Positions 18,514 to 26,878 of a stretch of 50,330 nt of DNA are shown one piece after another. The notes beneath the pieces were generated by a model. It was not told the origin of the DNA, ran no database searches, and saw only the letters and a list, made by a program, of their open reading frames with translations. The position numbers and the translations under genes were made by a program. Position 1 is the first letter of the stretch, and the number at the start of each line of letters is the position of its first letter. The DNA is from Cyanobacteriota bacterium (GTDB lineage Bacteria > Cyanobacteriota > Cyanobacteriia > PCC-6307 > Cyanobiaceae), in contig JAPLIE010000097.1 in assembly GCA_026389265.1 (NCBI GenBank), forward strand, positions 1 to 50,330, read 5' to 3'.

Positions 18514-19197
18514 ATGCTTCCCCTGCATTGGTTCCTGATTTCCCCCTGTCCCCTCTGTGGCCAAGACCCGGAAGGGCCGAAGCCGGCACCGGGCCATGCC
18601 TGCCGGGTCTGTTGTGAGCGGCTGGAGCTTCCTGAGGAGGGCCTGATGGGCGTCGATCCCCTTCCCTGGTGGGGGGCAGGCCTTTATGGCGGCGGTCTCC
18701 GCCATCTCCTGCTCGACCTGCGCCGCCGGCCCCGGATCGAAGCGGTGGCCGCCCTGGCGCGGGGAACGCGGCGTGCCCTGGCCACAACACTCGATCCGCA
18801 GCAGCTGCGGCAATGGTGCGAGCGCCCCCTGCTGGTGCCAATCCCGAGCTGGAAACGGCGCGCCAATCCCCTGCCGCCCCTGTTCTGCAGCGCCCTCGAA
18901 CGCGGGGGCGACTTGCGGCGCCTGGATCTGCTGGAGCGCTCCCGGCCGGTGCTGGGTCAGCATCACCTGGGCCGGAACCTGCGCATCGCCAACCAGGCCG
19001 GCGCCTTCCGCTGCCTGCGCCCGCCCGGCCCCGGGGAAGCCCGCCGCCGTCCCGTGCTGATCGTGGACGACATCCTCACCACCGGAGCCACGGCCACCAG
19101 CGCCGCCCGGTGCCTGGCTGCGGCGGGCTGGCGCGTGGAGGGGGTGCTCTGCCTGGCCCGCACCGGGGCCCGGGGGGCAGACCAGGCGGTGCCTTAA
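18514..19197 (+). CDS. comF: ComF-family phosphoribosyltransferase-like protein
   Basis: A type I phosphoribosyltransferase fold of the ComF family, linked to DNA uptake in naturally competent bacteria. The N-terminal Cys pairs (PCPLCGQ, HACRVCCER) form the ComF zinc-binding knuckle. The PRPP-loop is VLIVDDILTTGATATSAARC. LVPIPSWKRR, the first Arg-rich segment, is also typical. The length of 227 residues is normal. Together with dprA it suggests, but does not prove, natural transformability. Confidence 0.9.
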   Translation: MLPLHWFLISPCPLCGQDPEGPKPAPGHACRVCCERLELPEEGLMGVDPLPWWGAGLYGGGLRHLLLDLRRRPRIEAVAALARGTRRALATTLDPQQLRQWCERPLLVPIPSWKRRANPLPPLFCSALERGGDLRRLDLLERSRPVLGQHHLGRNLRIANQAGAFRCLRPPGPGEARRRPVLIVDDILTTGATATSAARCLAAAGWRVEGVLCLARTGARGADQAVP

Positions 19198-19206
19198 GAT
19201 CCCAGC

Positions 19207-19220
19207 GTCGCCTAGGCGAC
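19207..19220. repeat. 14-bp perfect palindrome before tRNA-Phe
   Basis: GTCGCCTAGGCGAC reads the same on both strands and lies 2 bases before the tRNA, just after the comF stop. It has no T-run. It could be an operator-like site or part of the tRNA promoter/leader. Confidence 0.6.
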
Positions 19221-19222
19221 AG

Positions 19223-19295
19223 GCCGGGATAGCTCAGTTGGTAGAGCAGGCGATTGAAAATCGCCGTGTCCCCAGTTCAAATCTGGGTCCTGGCA
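19223..19295 (+). tRNA. trnF: tRNA-Phe (GAA)
   Basis: Cloverleaf by eye: acceptor GCCGGGA with TCCTGGC, D-arm GCTCAGTTGGTAGAGC, anticodon arm GGCGATTGAAAATCGCC with anticodon GAA, T-arm CCCAGTTCAAATCTGGG, discriminator A. CCA is not encoded. 73 nt. Confidence 0.97.
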
Positions 19296-19358
19296 TCACC
19301 CTCCGCTTCCGACGGCCCCTGGGCCGGGTGGCGGCAGGCATTCCCCGGTTGAGCCGCG

Positions 19359-19592
19359 ATGCAGCCAGCGCCTCCCCCATCGGATCGCCTTTTCAACAAC
19401 GCCGATAGCTTCGCCCAGGTTTTCGATGAAGCCTGGAATCGCCTGAGCAGGGGCCACGCCAGCGGCAGCGGTGGCAGCGAAGCCCTGCTGGAGGCCGTGC
19501 TTGCCCAACTAGCCGACCACCCTTTCGCCCAGAGTGATCCGGCCATGGCCCGTCAGGTGGGGGAATTCCGTATCCGCCTGCTCGGCCTGTAG
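19359..19592 (+). CDS. Hypothetical protein, 77 aa
   Basis: A small protein I do not recognise. The composition is protein-like and helical (RLFNNADSFAQVFDEAWNRL, then EALLEAVLAQLADHPF). It lies 29 bases before cpcT on the same strand, so it may be co-transcribed with it. No membrane segment, Cys or His cluster. Confidence 0.55.
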   Translation: MQPAPPPSDRLFNNADSFAQVFDEAWNRLSRGHASGSGGSEALLEAVLAQLADHPFAQSDPAMARQVGEFRIRLLGL

Positions 19593-19621
19593 CTTGCCCA
19601 AGCGGCTTGCCGGTTGTGGCC

Positions 19622-20215
19622 ATGGACAACTCCCTCGCCCGCTTGGTGCGGATGCTGAGCGCCGGGTTCAGCAACCAGCACCAAGCCTTTGAGAACCCGC
19701 CCCTCTTCGCCCACATCCTGGTGAAGTTTCGGCCCCTGCCCCAGCTAGCGCCGGGGTCCCTGCTGCTGGAACAGTCCTATGCCATCAACCCGGTGGCGCC
19801 TTACCGGATCCGGGTGCTGCGACCGGAGCGGCGCGATGGGCAGCTGGTCATCCACAACCACGCGCTCCACGACGAGCAGCGCTTCTGGGGAGCCGTGGAG
19901 GATCCCGAGCGGCGCGCCGCCATCCAGGAGCACGACCTGCGGCTACTGGAGGGGTGCACCTATGTGGTGCGAGAAGAGGGCGAAGGATTTGTAGGCGAGG
20001 TGGAGCCCGGTTGCCGCTGCCTGGTGGAGCGCAAGGGTGCCACCGCCTACCTGATCAGCAGCTTCGAGCTCGATGGCCAGGGCATGCGCACGATCGACCA
20101 GGGCCACGACCCCCGCAGCCACGAGCAACTCTGGGGCTCCTTAGCTGGCCCCTTTGAGTTCGAGCGCACCCACGACTACAGCGCCGAACTACCGCGCGAC
20201 TGGCTCCAAGACTGA
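19622..20215 (+). CDS. cpcT: T-type phycobiliprotein lyase, probably CpcT
   Basis: CpcT/CpeT family, a lipocalin-like beta-barrel lyase. Conserved pieces: MLSAGFSNQHQAFENP, EQSYAINPVAPYRIRV, and VEPGCRCLVERKGATAYLIS. CpcT attaches phycocyanobilin to Cys-153 of the phycocyanin beta subunit. Since a second family member lies in the phycoerythrin block (30994) and this one lies near cpcBA, CpcT is the better name here. The start ATG at 19622 is chosen over TTG 19607. 197 residues. Confidence 0.88.
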   Translation: MDNSLARLVRMLSAGFSNQHQAFENPPLFAHILVKFRPLPQLAPGSLLLEQSYAINPVAPYRIRVLRPERRDGQLVIHNHALHDEQRFWGAVEDPERRAAIQEHDLRLLEGCTYVVREEGEGFVGEVEPGCRCLVERKGATAYLISSFELDGQGMRTIDQGHDPRSHEQLWGSLAGPFEFERTHDYSAELPRDWLQD

Positions 20216-20251
20216 CGTTCAGGCGCATTGGGGTTCAAGCGCCCCTCATCA

Positions 20252-20701
20252 TCAAGCGATCAGATCATCCATGAAGGACTGCTCCTCCTCTTCCGGGAAG
20301 GGATCAAAGGCCGCCTCCCGAAAGGCCGGGGTCTCCCCAGCCCTGATCCCCCCGTTGATCCCGGCCTGGGTGCCTGCGGACTCGCCGGAGTTAGAACCAT
20401 GCCCAGAGCCGCTGGAGCCACCAAGCAGTGGTCGGCGACCGACGAGCAGGTCCTCCAGGCGGGCTAGCCGCGCCTCGGTGAGCGCCAGAATCTCGCCGGT
20501 TTCCATACCCAGGCCAGGGGTAACCTGATCATCGCGGTCGTTCAAGCCTGCTAGCTGCTCCTCCAAAGCCCCCAGCCGTTCCTCCAGTTCAAGCAGGCGG
20601 AAGATCATCGCCTCTGATACCTGGCTAAGGGCCTGGAATTGCTCACCCAGGCGGCGCTGCAGCTGGGTTGCAGTCTGGACTGGTTGGGATTGGGCGGCCA
20701 T
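20252..20701 (-). CDS. Hypothetical protein with coiled coil, 149 aa
   Basis: Residues 5-75 are helical with leucine heptads (LGEQFQALSQVSEAMIFRLL, then ELEERLGALEEQLAGLND), and ETGEILALTEARLARLEDLL follows; a Gly/Ser-rich middle separates this from an acidic tail ending EEEEQSFMDDLIA. I do not recognise it. ATG 20701 is preferred to the slightly earlier in-frame start. It is convergent to cpcT and divergent from cpcBA. Confidence 0.65.
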   Translation of the reverse strand: MAAQSQPVQTATQLQRRLGEQFQALSQVSEAMIFRLLELEERLGALEEQLAGLNDRDDQVTPGLGMETGEILALTEARLARLEDLLVGRRPLLGGSSGSGHGSNSGESAGTQAGINGGIRAGETPAFREAAFDPFPEEEEQSFMDDLIA

Positions 20702-21295
20702 CGCAAAGCCCACGAGGATTATGCCGGATGGTATCGGCTGAGCGACGGTGCGCCAGATAACGGCTTTGGCACAATTCCGAGAGGGTCAAGCAAAAGAAAT
20801 CAGCGGCCAGGGTGCTCCTGCTGCAACCCGGTGCCCTCGGCTGGGCCATCCTGCCCCATAACGCTTATTCCAGGCGACAGGTCAGCTCCCATTGCGGCGG
20901 CTACTACACCCTGCCTGCCCGGAGCGTGTTCCAGTTCCATTGCCTGGACATAAACGCGATTAGGAGGCCAGCCATGATCCATGGAAGCCACTAACTATTG
21001 CAGCGATCAGCGCCCAGTGCTGACGCCATGCTTGGCAGTGCTCCAAATGGCCCAGACAGGTAAACGGTCACCGTGCCACCCAAAGGCATTGCAGCGCAAT
21101 GCTTTGGGCGGCACGGTGACCGTTTATTAAGTGTTTCTCGGGGGAGCCGTGCGAGCAACAACAATACGAGGGCTGAAGCGGTTTGGGTGCCTTGACTGGC
21201 GACCAGCCATTCACCCCGTGCATCGCGTAGGCGGTCACACCCCTTCCCCCCTAACCACTTCCTGACATCGACCGTCAGGACCATGGAGCTCCTCA
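20702..21295. other. Long upstream region of cpcBA
   Basis: About 590 bases without a convincing gene, between a minus-strand hypothetical gene and cpcB. It must hold the cpcBA promoter. Its outstanding element is the 66-nt hairpin at 21061-21126. GGAGCTCCTCA directly before the cpcB ATG contains the purine-rich ribosome-binding site. A 60-codon frame (20812-20994) looks random. Confidence 0.5.
21061..21126. repeat. Very long near-perfect hairpin upstream of cpcB
   Basis: The left arm at 21061-21092 begins TAAACGGTCACCGTGCC and ends CATTGC. The right arm at 21096-21126 is its reverse complement except for one A-C mismatch and one bulged G. The loop is only AGC. No T-tract follows, so it is not an ordinary terminator. 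It lies 170 bases before the cpcB start and could be in the 5' untranslated leader, or be a mobile palindromic repeat. Confidence 0.9.
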
Positions 21296-21814
21296 ATGTT
21301 CGACGCCTTCACCAAGGTCGTTGCCCAGGCTGATGCCCGCGGCGAATTCATCAGCTCTGGCCAGATCGATGCCCTCGCATCGATGGTCGCTGAGAGCAAC
21401 AAGCGCCTAGACACTGTCAATCGGATCACCTCTAGTGCATCCGCAATTGTTACCAACGCTGCTCGCGCTTTATTCGATCAGCAACCATCCTTGACCGCAC
21501 CTGGCGGCAACGCCTACACCAGTCGCCGCATGGCTGCCTGCCTACGCGACATGGAAATTATCCTTCGCTACATCACCTACGCAATCTTTGCAGGCGACGC
21601 TTCGGTGCTAGAAGACCGTTGCCTGAATGGCTTGCGTGAGACATATCTCGCTCTCGGCGTGCCTGGCGCGTCCGTCGCAGAAGGTGTCCGTAAGATGAAG
21701 GATGCTGCAATTTCGATCGCCAATGATCGCAACGGCATCACCTCTGGAGATTGCACGGCCCTCATGTCCGAAGTGGGCACCTATTTCGACCGCGCAGCAG
21801 CTGCAGTCAGCTAA
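21296..21814 (+). CDS. cpcB: C-phycocyanin beta subunit
   Basis: A 172-residue phycobiliprotein beta chain. Chromophore cysteines are Cys-82 ([16 protein letters not shown]) and Cys-153 ([14 protein letters not shown]). Asn-72 in GGNAY is the position methylated in beta subunits. No third bilin site at Cys-50/61 exists, so this is phycocyanin, not phycoerythrin. It forms the (alpha-beta)6 discs nearest the core with CpcA. 68 bases precede cpcA in the same operon. Confidence 0.97.
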   Translation: MFDAFTKVVAQADARGEFISSGQIDALASMVAESNKRLDTVNRITSSASAIVTNAARALFDQQPSLTAPGGNAYTSRRMAACLRDMEIILRYITYAIFAGDASVLEDRCLNGLRETYLALGVPGASVAEGVRKMKDAAISIANDRNGITSGDCTALMSEVGTYFDRAAAAVS

Positions 21815-21882
21815 TTCACTGAATCCTGCATTCGGTCCTTGAGCTTTCCTGATCCAGTTAAACCTCTCCTTTCTCCAACTCA

Positions 21883-22371
21883 ATGAAGACCCCCCTCACC
21901 GAGGCTGTTGCCGCCGCTGATTCTCAGGGCCGCTTCCTATCTCAAACTGAGTTTAACGCCGCCTTTGGTCGCTTTGAGCGGGCCAAGAATGCCCTTGAGG
22001 CCGCAAAAGCACTCAACGCCAAAGCCGATACACTGGTCAATGGTGCTGCTCAAGCCGTTTACACCAAGTTCCCCTACACCACCCAGATGCCAGGGAGCAA
22101 CTATGCATCGGACGCACGCGGCAAAGCCAAGTGTGCCCGTGACATCGGTTACTACCTCCGTCAAGTCACCTACTGTCTAGTAGCTGGTGGAACTGGCCCC
22201 ATCGATGAGTACCTCATCGCTGGCCTCGATGAAATTAACCGGGCCTTCGAACTGTCACCCTCCTGGTACGTCGAAGCACTGAACTATATCAAAGCCAACC
22301 ACGGCATTTCAGGAGATCCCGGAAACATCGCCAATAACTACATCGATTACGCTATCAACGCTCTAATCTGA
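21883..22371 (+). CDS. cpcA: C-phycocyanin alpha subunit
   Basis: 162 residues, with the single bilin cysteine Cys-84 in [36 protein letters not shown] is the classical CpcA start. No second Cys (as in R-phycocyanin variants of the alpha chain) is seen. Bilin attachment at Cys-84 is expected from the CpcE/CpcF pair encoded at 42219-43754. It is followed by a terminator at 22413. Confidence 0.97.
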   Translation: MKTPLTEAVAAADSQGRFLSQTEFNAAFGRFERAKNALEAAKALNAKADTLVNGAAQAVYTKFPYTTQMPGSNYASDARGKAKCARDIGYYLRQVTYCLVAGGTGPIDEYLIAGLDEINRAFELSPSWYVEALNYIKANHGISGDPGNIANNYIDYAINALI

Positions 22372-22412
22372 TCCCAGACTCGGTGTTGCAGGATCCAGAT
22401 AAATTTCACTTT

Positions 22413-22434
22413 AGCCCCTTTCGGGGCTTTTTTA
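22413..22434 (+). terminator. Rho-independent terminator of cpcBA
   Basis: AGCCCC (22413-22418), loop TTTC, GGGGCT (22423-22428), followed by seven T in all. Placed 42 bases after the cpcA stop; likely gives the short, abundant cpcBA mRNA while some transcription continues into the linker gene. Confidence 0.9.
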
Positions 22435-22590
22435 TTGCCTGATTCAAGCCTCAGCTTGACAGGCCCTTCACACAAGCAAGGCCGGCTATCGGCTGACCAG
22501 ATCAATAGGCATGAAGCTTAATGTAGATTCGTCAAGACGGATCTGATGCAGCTTGCAGGCATTGGATAATCAATCAGATTTCATGCTCCG

Positions 22591-23349
22591 ATGCCCCTTC
22601 CGCTTCTTGCCACAAAGCTGGTTACCATGAACGCGCGGGTAAACAGCTTTTTGACGCCGGAAGATCAGGACAGCCGTGCGTTCCAGTCAGGAAGCGGACA
22701 GCTAAGTGGCAAAGGAAACGTTGAGAGCCAGATTGCACAGGCCTACAAACAGATCTTCTTTCACGCCTTCAAAGTTGACCGTGAGCCAGCGCTTGAGTCG
22801 CAGCTGCAGAACGGCCAAATCACGATGCGGGATTTTGTACGGGGTCTACTACTGTCTCGCAAATTCCGCAACGATTTCTACCGATGCAACAGTAACTACC
22901 GCATGGTTGAGCAGGTAGTGAACCGAGTCCTCGGACGCCCTGTACACGGAAATGATGAACGGCTCGCCTACTCCATCATGATCGCCGAACATGGTCTCGG
23001 AGCATTTATTGATTCACTCCTGGATTCGGAAGAATACATGAATACATTTGGATATAATACCGTTCCCTATCAGAGGTCACATACTTTACCGGGCCAGGCC
23101 TTGGAGACCATGCCCTTCAACCAGCAGGCCCCCCGCTACGACAGCTCCTGGAGGGACAAAACCGCCATGCGAGCTCCAGCCAAGGTGGTCTGGAATAACG
23201 CCATTGGCGAACGACCGGCCTGGCTCGCCAACGCCCCGGCACCATGGGCTCAAAAGCTGTGGCTAAATACAGTGGCGACCGGTGGATTTATGGTCGCGGG
23301 ACTCGTGCTTTGGATTGCAGCTGCCATGCTGAGTACTGGTGCACAATAA
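22591..23349 (+). CDS. cpcL: Membrane-anchored rod linker, CpcL (CpcG2) type
   Basis: A CpcG-family linker: the start MPLPLLATKLVTMNARVNSF and the phycobilisome linker domain at about residues 35-180 (AYKQIFFHAFKVDREPALES, VVNRVLGRPVHG, EYMNTFGYNTVPYQRS). The C-terminus differs from a core-docking CpcG1: residues about 227-247 form a membrane helix (VATGGFMVAGLVLWIAAAML). This is the hallmark of CpcL, which builds rod-only phycobilisomes held to the thylakoid and feeding mainly photosystem I (known in Synechocystis and Anabaena). It lies behind cpcBA. A core-docking CpcG1 is not in the window. Confidence 0.85.
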   Translation: MPLPLLATKLVTMNARVNSFLTPEDQDSRAFQSGSGQLSGKGNVESQIAQAYKQIFFHAFKVDREPALESQLQNGQITMRDFVRGLLLSRKFRNDFYRCNSNYRMVEQVVNRVLGRPVHGNDERLAYSIMIAEHGLGAFIDSLLDSEEYMNTFGYNTVPYQRSHTLPGQALETMPFNQQAPRYDSSWRDKTAMRAPAKVVWNNAIGERPAWLANAPAPWAQKLWLNTVATGGFMVAGLVLWIAAAMLSTGAQ

Positions 23350-23486
23350 AATGGGATTACGGCAATAAAGTACCGTCATCAATCGGGCTGTGGAATCCTG
23401 ATCAACTGATGACCTAAGTGATCGCTCTTCCTATCATGTTTTGAAAGTCAGCCAAATCAAGACCTTCCTCCCACAAAAAAACTAAG

Positions 23487-23957
23487 ATGAGAGATCCCCT
23501 TAGCCAGCTGCATGCACTTGTCGGCTCCCATCAAGGCCGAGATGACCTTATGCCTGATGCCAGTCAACCTGGATTTCGTATTTCCCTGGATTCTCAGAAC
23601 CTTGAGCTTTGGAAATCAGAGTATAGGCATATTGCTGGGAAGGAAACAAATCTACTATTAGCTTGCTTGAGTTCGACAGGACCACTTGAAGACACCTCGC
23701 TGAGCTGGGTAGTTGGGGCAGCAATTCGCCCTGCTACAGTGCAGAATGAGGATGATTGCAGGGTCCTCTTGAACGCTCTTGGCCTAAACTCTGACTTGGT
23801 AAATTCACTCTTGTTGCACTGTCCAGGTATTGCCGGAAGTGTTACCTGGGCACTTTACCTTGAACGCCATGGCCACCTTGTTGCCACGCCGGTACTCCAT
23901 CAAGAGCAAGTCTCTAACAACACACATTACACGCAATCGCAAGAACCGATGCCATGA
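23487..23957 (+). CDS. Unknown protein in phycobilisome cluster, 156 aa
   Basis: I do not recognise this protein. It is soluble with no signal peptide; segments such as FRISLDSQNLELWKSEYRHI and CLSSTGPLEDTSLSWVVGAA look folded. It has three Cys, no obvious metal motif, and a Gln/Asn/Thr-rich tail. Codon use is AT-richer than in the flanking housekeeping genes, like its neighbours. Only 24 bases separate it from the AplA-like gene, so the two are probably co-transcribed. Confidence 0.6.
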   Translation: MRDPLSQLHALVGSHQGRDDLMPDASQPGFRISLDSQNLELWKSEYRHIAGKETNLLLACLSSTGPLEDTSLSWVVGAAIRPATVQNEDDCRVLLNALGLNSDLVNSLLLHCPGIAGSVTWALYLERHGHLVATPVLHQEQVSNNTHYTQSQEPMP

Positions 23958-23981
23958 GACGGCCCAAACCAGAATAATCCC

Positions 23982-24584
23982 ATGGACGAAAGACTGAGAC
24001 AGCTGAGCCTCAAGGCGCGCATACTTGGCTTGATGTACGACAAAGCTCTACCCCCATCCATTCGGATCATATTTCAGCAAGCAGATGCAGCAGCTCGGCC
24101 ATTAAGCGATCATGAGTTGAGAGTCATCTGTAGATTCTCGACTGTCGATGCTGACAATCTCCAGCGGCTTCAGTCAAAGACTCAAGAGATCGTTACGTCT
24201 GCAAAGAATCGATTGCTTGAGAAAGATCCAAGCTTGAACCTGCCCGATGGCGCACTATACCCTACGGCAAGAGCGGAAGCGTGTTGGCGCGACTGTTGGC
24301 ACTTTCTTAGGGTGACCATTTATGCGGTTGCGGCAGGGCGCCCAGCGTTCACCCATCCTGGCGGAGTACAGGGTCTTAGCGATTTGTATCGAGAATTAGC
24401 TGTGCCAATCAGCAGCATGGCGCTGGCGATAGGATTTCTTAAAGCTGAGGCAATATCAGACTATTCTACATACGCCAGCCCAACTGATGCATCAATTTTG
24501 AAAGAGGCCCTGCTTCATCTTGAGCAGATGATCCAACAGCTCTACCCCAACGATCCTAGTTCAGACGCTGAGGACCCACTATGA
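23982..24584 (+). CDS. AplA-like divergent phycobiliprotein
   Basis: 200 residues with the globin-like phycobiliprotein fold. The bilin-binding helix is recognisable: LYPTARAEACWRDCWHFLRV, where Cys-101 aligns with Cys-82/84 of CpcA/CpcB, and the Arg and Asp of the CxRD motif that hold the bilin are kept. AVAAGRPAFTHPGGVQGLSD matches the following loop and helix. The N-terminus is about 18 residues longer than in CpcA, and identity is low. This resembles AplA-class allophycocyanin-like proteins found near phycoerythrin genes, thought not to be antenna subunits. Its stop overlaps a 45-codon frame by 4 bases. Confidence 0.75.
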   Translation: MDERLRQLSLKARILGLMYDKALPPSIRIIFQQADAAARPLSDHELRVICRFSTVDADNLQRLQSKTQEIVTSAKNRLLEKDPSLNLPDGALYPTARAEACWRDCWHFLRVTIYAVAAGRPAFTHPGGVQGLSDLYRELAVPISSMALAIGFLKAEAISDYSTYASPTDASILKEALLHLEQMIQQLYPNDPSSDAEDPL

Positions 24585-24718
24585 TCTCGTTGCTGGCGCA
24601 ATTCCTGGCAACAGCAACAGCAGATTTGCCAAAGAGTTCAGGCTTCATTTCGGGTCCAATCTGGAAATCCATATTGACTGGAAGGACAAGGCAGCAAAAA
24701 CAACGAAGACGCCATTAA
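24581..24718 (+). CDS. Candidate small protein, 45 aa
   Basis: The ATG overlaps the stop of the AplA-like gene as ATGA, the usual sign of translational coupling. The translation begins MISLLAQFLATATADLPKSS and ends with a basic tail (GRTRQQKQRRRH). The N-terminus is hydrophobic, the C-terminus very basic. It fills the gap before the pentapeptide gene. No known family recognised; it may be chance. Confidence 0.35.
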   Translation: MISLLAQFLATATADLPKSSGFISGPIWKSILTGRTRQQKQRRRH

Positions 24719-24747
24719 CTAAGCAAAACATCGACTCTTCAGACATC

Positions 24748-25443
24748 ATGGCTTCCTATTCCCCCATCAATTCACTCTCCTTTAACAGCAATACGCCCGA
24801 ACAGCAGAAACCCCCTGGCGATATACATGCCGGCCCAATTGATGCCAGAGGAGCCGACTGGCGCAACCTACGACTTGGCGAGATAGATTTTTCCAAGGCC
24901 CGATTATGCCGAGTAGATCTCAGAGGTGTTGACCTTCATGGCTGCCGACTTGAAGAAACGGATCTACGCCTGGCTCGTTATGACAGCCATACAATATGGC
25001 CCCACGGCTTTGATTTCCGTAGCTGTGGTGCAATCGGCCCGCAGGCACGGCTTAATGGGGCTTTTCTCAACAATGCAGATCTTGCCGGCATGGATTTGGA
25101 AGGAGCAACGTTAATGGGTGCCTATCTCAGCGGAGCTGATCTCTCTGGTGCTTGCCTACGTGGGGCGCGACTGGCTGGAGCGGATCTACGCCATGCCCTA
25201 TTGAGAGGTGCCTTATGTGAGGAGACTCGATTCCTGAACTGCCAACTTGATTATGTAGATTTCCGTTATGCTGAGCTCAATAATGTTGATTTAAGCGGCG
25301 CTGGCTGCATTCGCGGGGCTGACTTTTCAGGGGCAATCTACCCAGACACCCTGCGCTCATCTATACTTAGCCGCTCCTTCCAGGAACTCGACTGCTGGAA
25401 CCCACTGACACGCCGAACAACACGCGAGAGTCTTCATGGCTGA
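24748..25443 (+). CDS. Pentapeptide-repeat protein
   Basis: 231 residues. Residues about 30-215 are runs of A(D/N)LxG-type pentapeptides ([58 protein letters not shown]), which form a right-handed quadrilateral beta-helix. The N-terminal 30 residues are polar. The family is widespread in cyanobacteria; a biochemical role is mostly unknown. Position inside the rod cluster and AT-rich codons suggest it moves with this block. The last 8 bases overlap hemH. Confidence 0.88.
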   Translation: MASYSPINSLSFNSNTPEQQKPPGDIHAGPIDARGADWRNLRLGEIDFSKARLCRVDLRGVDLHGCRLEETDLRLARYDSHTIWPHGFDFRSCGAIGPQARLNGAFLNNADLAGMDLEGATLMGAYLSGADLSGACLRGARLAGADLRHALLRGALCEETRFLNCQLDYVDFRYAELNNVDLSGAGCIRGADFSGAIYPDTLRSSILSRSFQELDCWNPLTRRTTRESLHG

Positions 25444-26668
25444 AACTAGTTTTGAGGATATTGGGGGAATGGAACCTTCAGAAACCAAACGAAATCCCCG
25501 AGTCGGCGTGCTCCTGCTAAACCTTGGCGGGCCAGAACGTATCCAGGATGTCGGACCCTTTCTTTACAATCTATTCTCAGATCCAGAAATTATCCGCCTT
25601 CCTGTATCAGCGATGCAGAAACCATTCGCCTGGCTAATTAGCAGTTTACGCAGCGGCAAGTCGCAGCAAGCCTACCGTTCAATCGGTGGAGGTTCACCGT
25701 TGCGACGCATCACCAAGCAGCAGGCCCGAGAACTACAAACGAGCCTGCGACTAAATGGAGTGGATGCCACCAGCTACGTAGCCATGCGCTACTGGCATCC
25801 ATTCACCGAATCCGCTGTGGCTGACCTCAAGGCCGACGGAATCGATGAAGTGGTTGTGCTGCCTCTCTATCCTCACTTCTCGATCAGCACCAGTGGCTCG
25901 AGCTTCCGGGAGCTGCAGCGCTTGCGCAATACCGATCCGACCTTCAGCCGCCTGCCAATCCGCTGCATCCGTAGCTGGTATGACCATCCTGGCTATATCC
26001 AAGCGCTGGCTAATTTAATCGCACACGAAATAAAAGCCTGTGAGGATCCGCCATCTGCTCATGTATTCTTCAGCGCCCATGGTGTGCCCAAGAGCTATGT
26101 GGAAGAAGACGGTGATCCCTATCAATTAGAAATCTTGGCCAGCAGCAAGCTGATCCTTGAGCAACTAAAGCAGCAGCTAGGCTATACCAATCCCTTCACC
26201 CTCGCCTACCAAAGCCGTGTTGGTCCAGTCGAATGGCTCAAGCCCTACACCGAAGATGCCCTGGAGAAATTGGGAGCGCAAGGAGTCAAAGACCTTGTGG
26301 TAGTGCCGATAAGTTTTGTCAGCGAGCATATCGAAACCCTAGAAGAAATCGATATGGAATACCGAGAGCTTGCCATAGCAGCCGGAATAAAAAACTTTCG
26401 GCGTGTCCCTGCGCTGGACACGGATCCAGCGTTCATTGCCGCCCTGACAGACCTGGTGCAGCAGGCGATGGCTGAAACGGAAACCGATCTCGATCAAGCT
26501 GCTCAGCGCACCACCAAGGTAAATCTCAAACCCCAGAACAAGTGGGCCTGGGGCTGGAACAACGACTCCGAGCTGTGGAACGGACGAGTAGCGATGCTTG
26601 GGGCTGCCGCAGTCCTGATGGAGGTGATCATTAGGCACGGCCCACTGCATGGACTAGGACTGCTTTAA
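25436..26668 (+). CDS. hemH: Ferrochelatase with C-terminal CAB-like helix
   Basis: Inserts Fe(II) into protoporphyrin IX to make heme, the precursor of all bilins. Catalytic signatures: [17 protein letters not shown] at the N-terminus, [33 protein letters not shown] (catalytic His), and [18 protein letters not shown] (catalytic Glu). After about residue 365 comes the LHC/CAB-like helix [20 protein letters not shown] with the chlorophyll-binding ExxxNGR motif, typical of cyanobacterial HemH. It has a slightly longer polar N-terminus ([20 protein letters not shown]). It overlaps the pentapeptide gene by 8 bases; location among rod genes is unusual. Confidence 0.95.
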   Translation: MAETSFEDIGGMEPSETKRNPRVGVLLLNLGGPERIQDVGPFLYNLFSDPEIIRLPVSAMQKPFAWLISSLRSGKSQQAYRSIGGGSPLRRITKQQARELQTSLRLNGVDATSYVAMRYWHPFTESAVADLKADGIDEVVVLPLYPHFSISTSGSSFRELQRLRNTDPTFSRLPIRCIRSWYDHPGYIQALANLIAHEIKACEDPPSAHVFFSAHGVPKSYVEEDGDPYQLEILASSKLILEQLKQQLGYTNPFTLAYQSRVGPVEWLKPYTEDALEKLGAQGVKDLVVVPISFVSEHIETLEEIDMEYRELAIAAGIKNFRRVPALDTDPAFIAALTDLVQQAMAETETDLDQAAQRTTKVNLKPQNKWAWGWNNDSELWNGRVAMLGAAAVLMEVIIRHGPLHGLGLL

Positions 26669-26878
26669 AAACTCCAGAACTTCCAATGTGGTTGGCTGTT
26701 GCTCGTTACCGCAAAGAAAAAGGGCTATCCAGGCACCATGAGCCCGCAGCAATGGGCAGGGCAATACCCCAATGCCTCCAGCAAGTCAGGCGAAGACGGA
26801 ATTGCGCTTTGTAAAGCTACTGGCCAAAATGGCCGCATTCATAGGATGATCTTCGGGTCATCCCAGGAATGCACTATC

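Noticed and set aside
20812-20994. 60-codon frame in the cpcBA upstream region
   Set aside because: Random-looking composition, no start signal, and it lies in what should be the promoter region.
21061-21126. Idea that the long hairpin is a CRISPR repeat or integron site
   Set aside because: There is a single unit with no spacers and no integrase or cas gene nearby.
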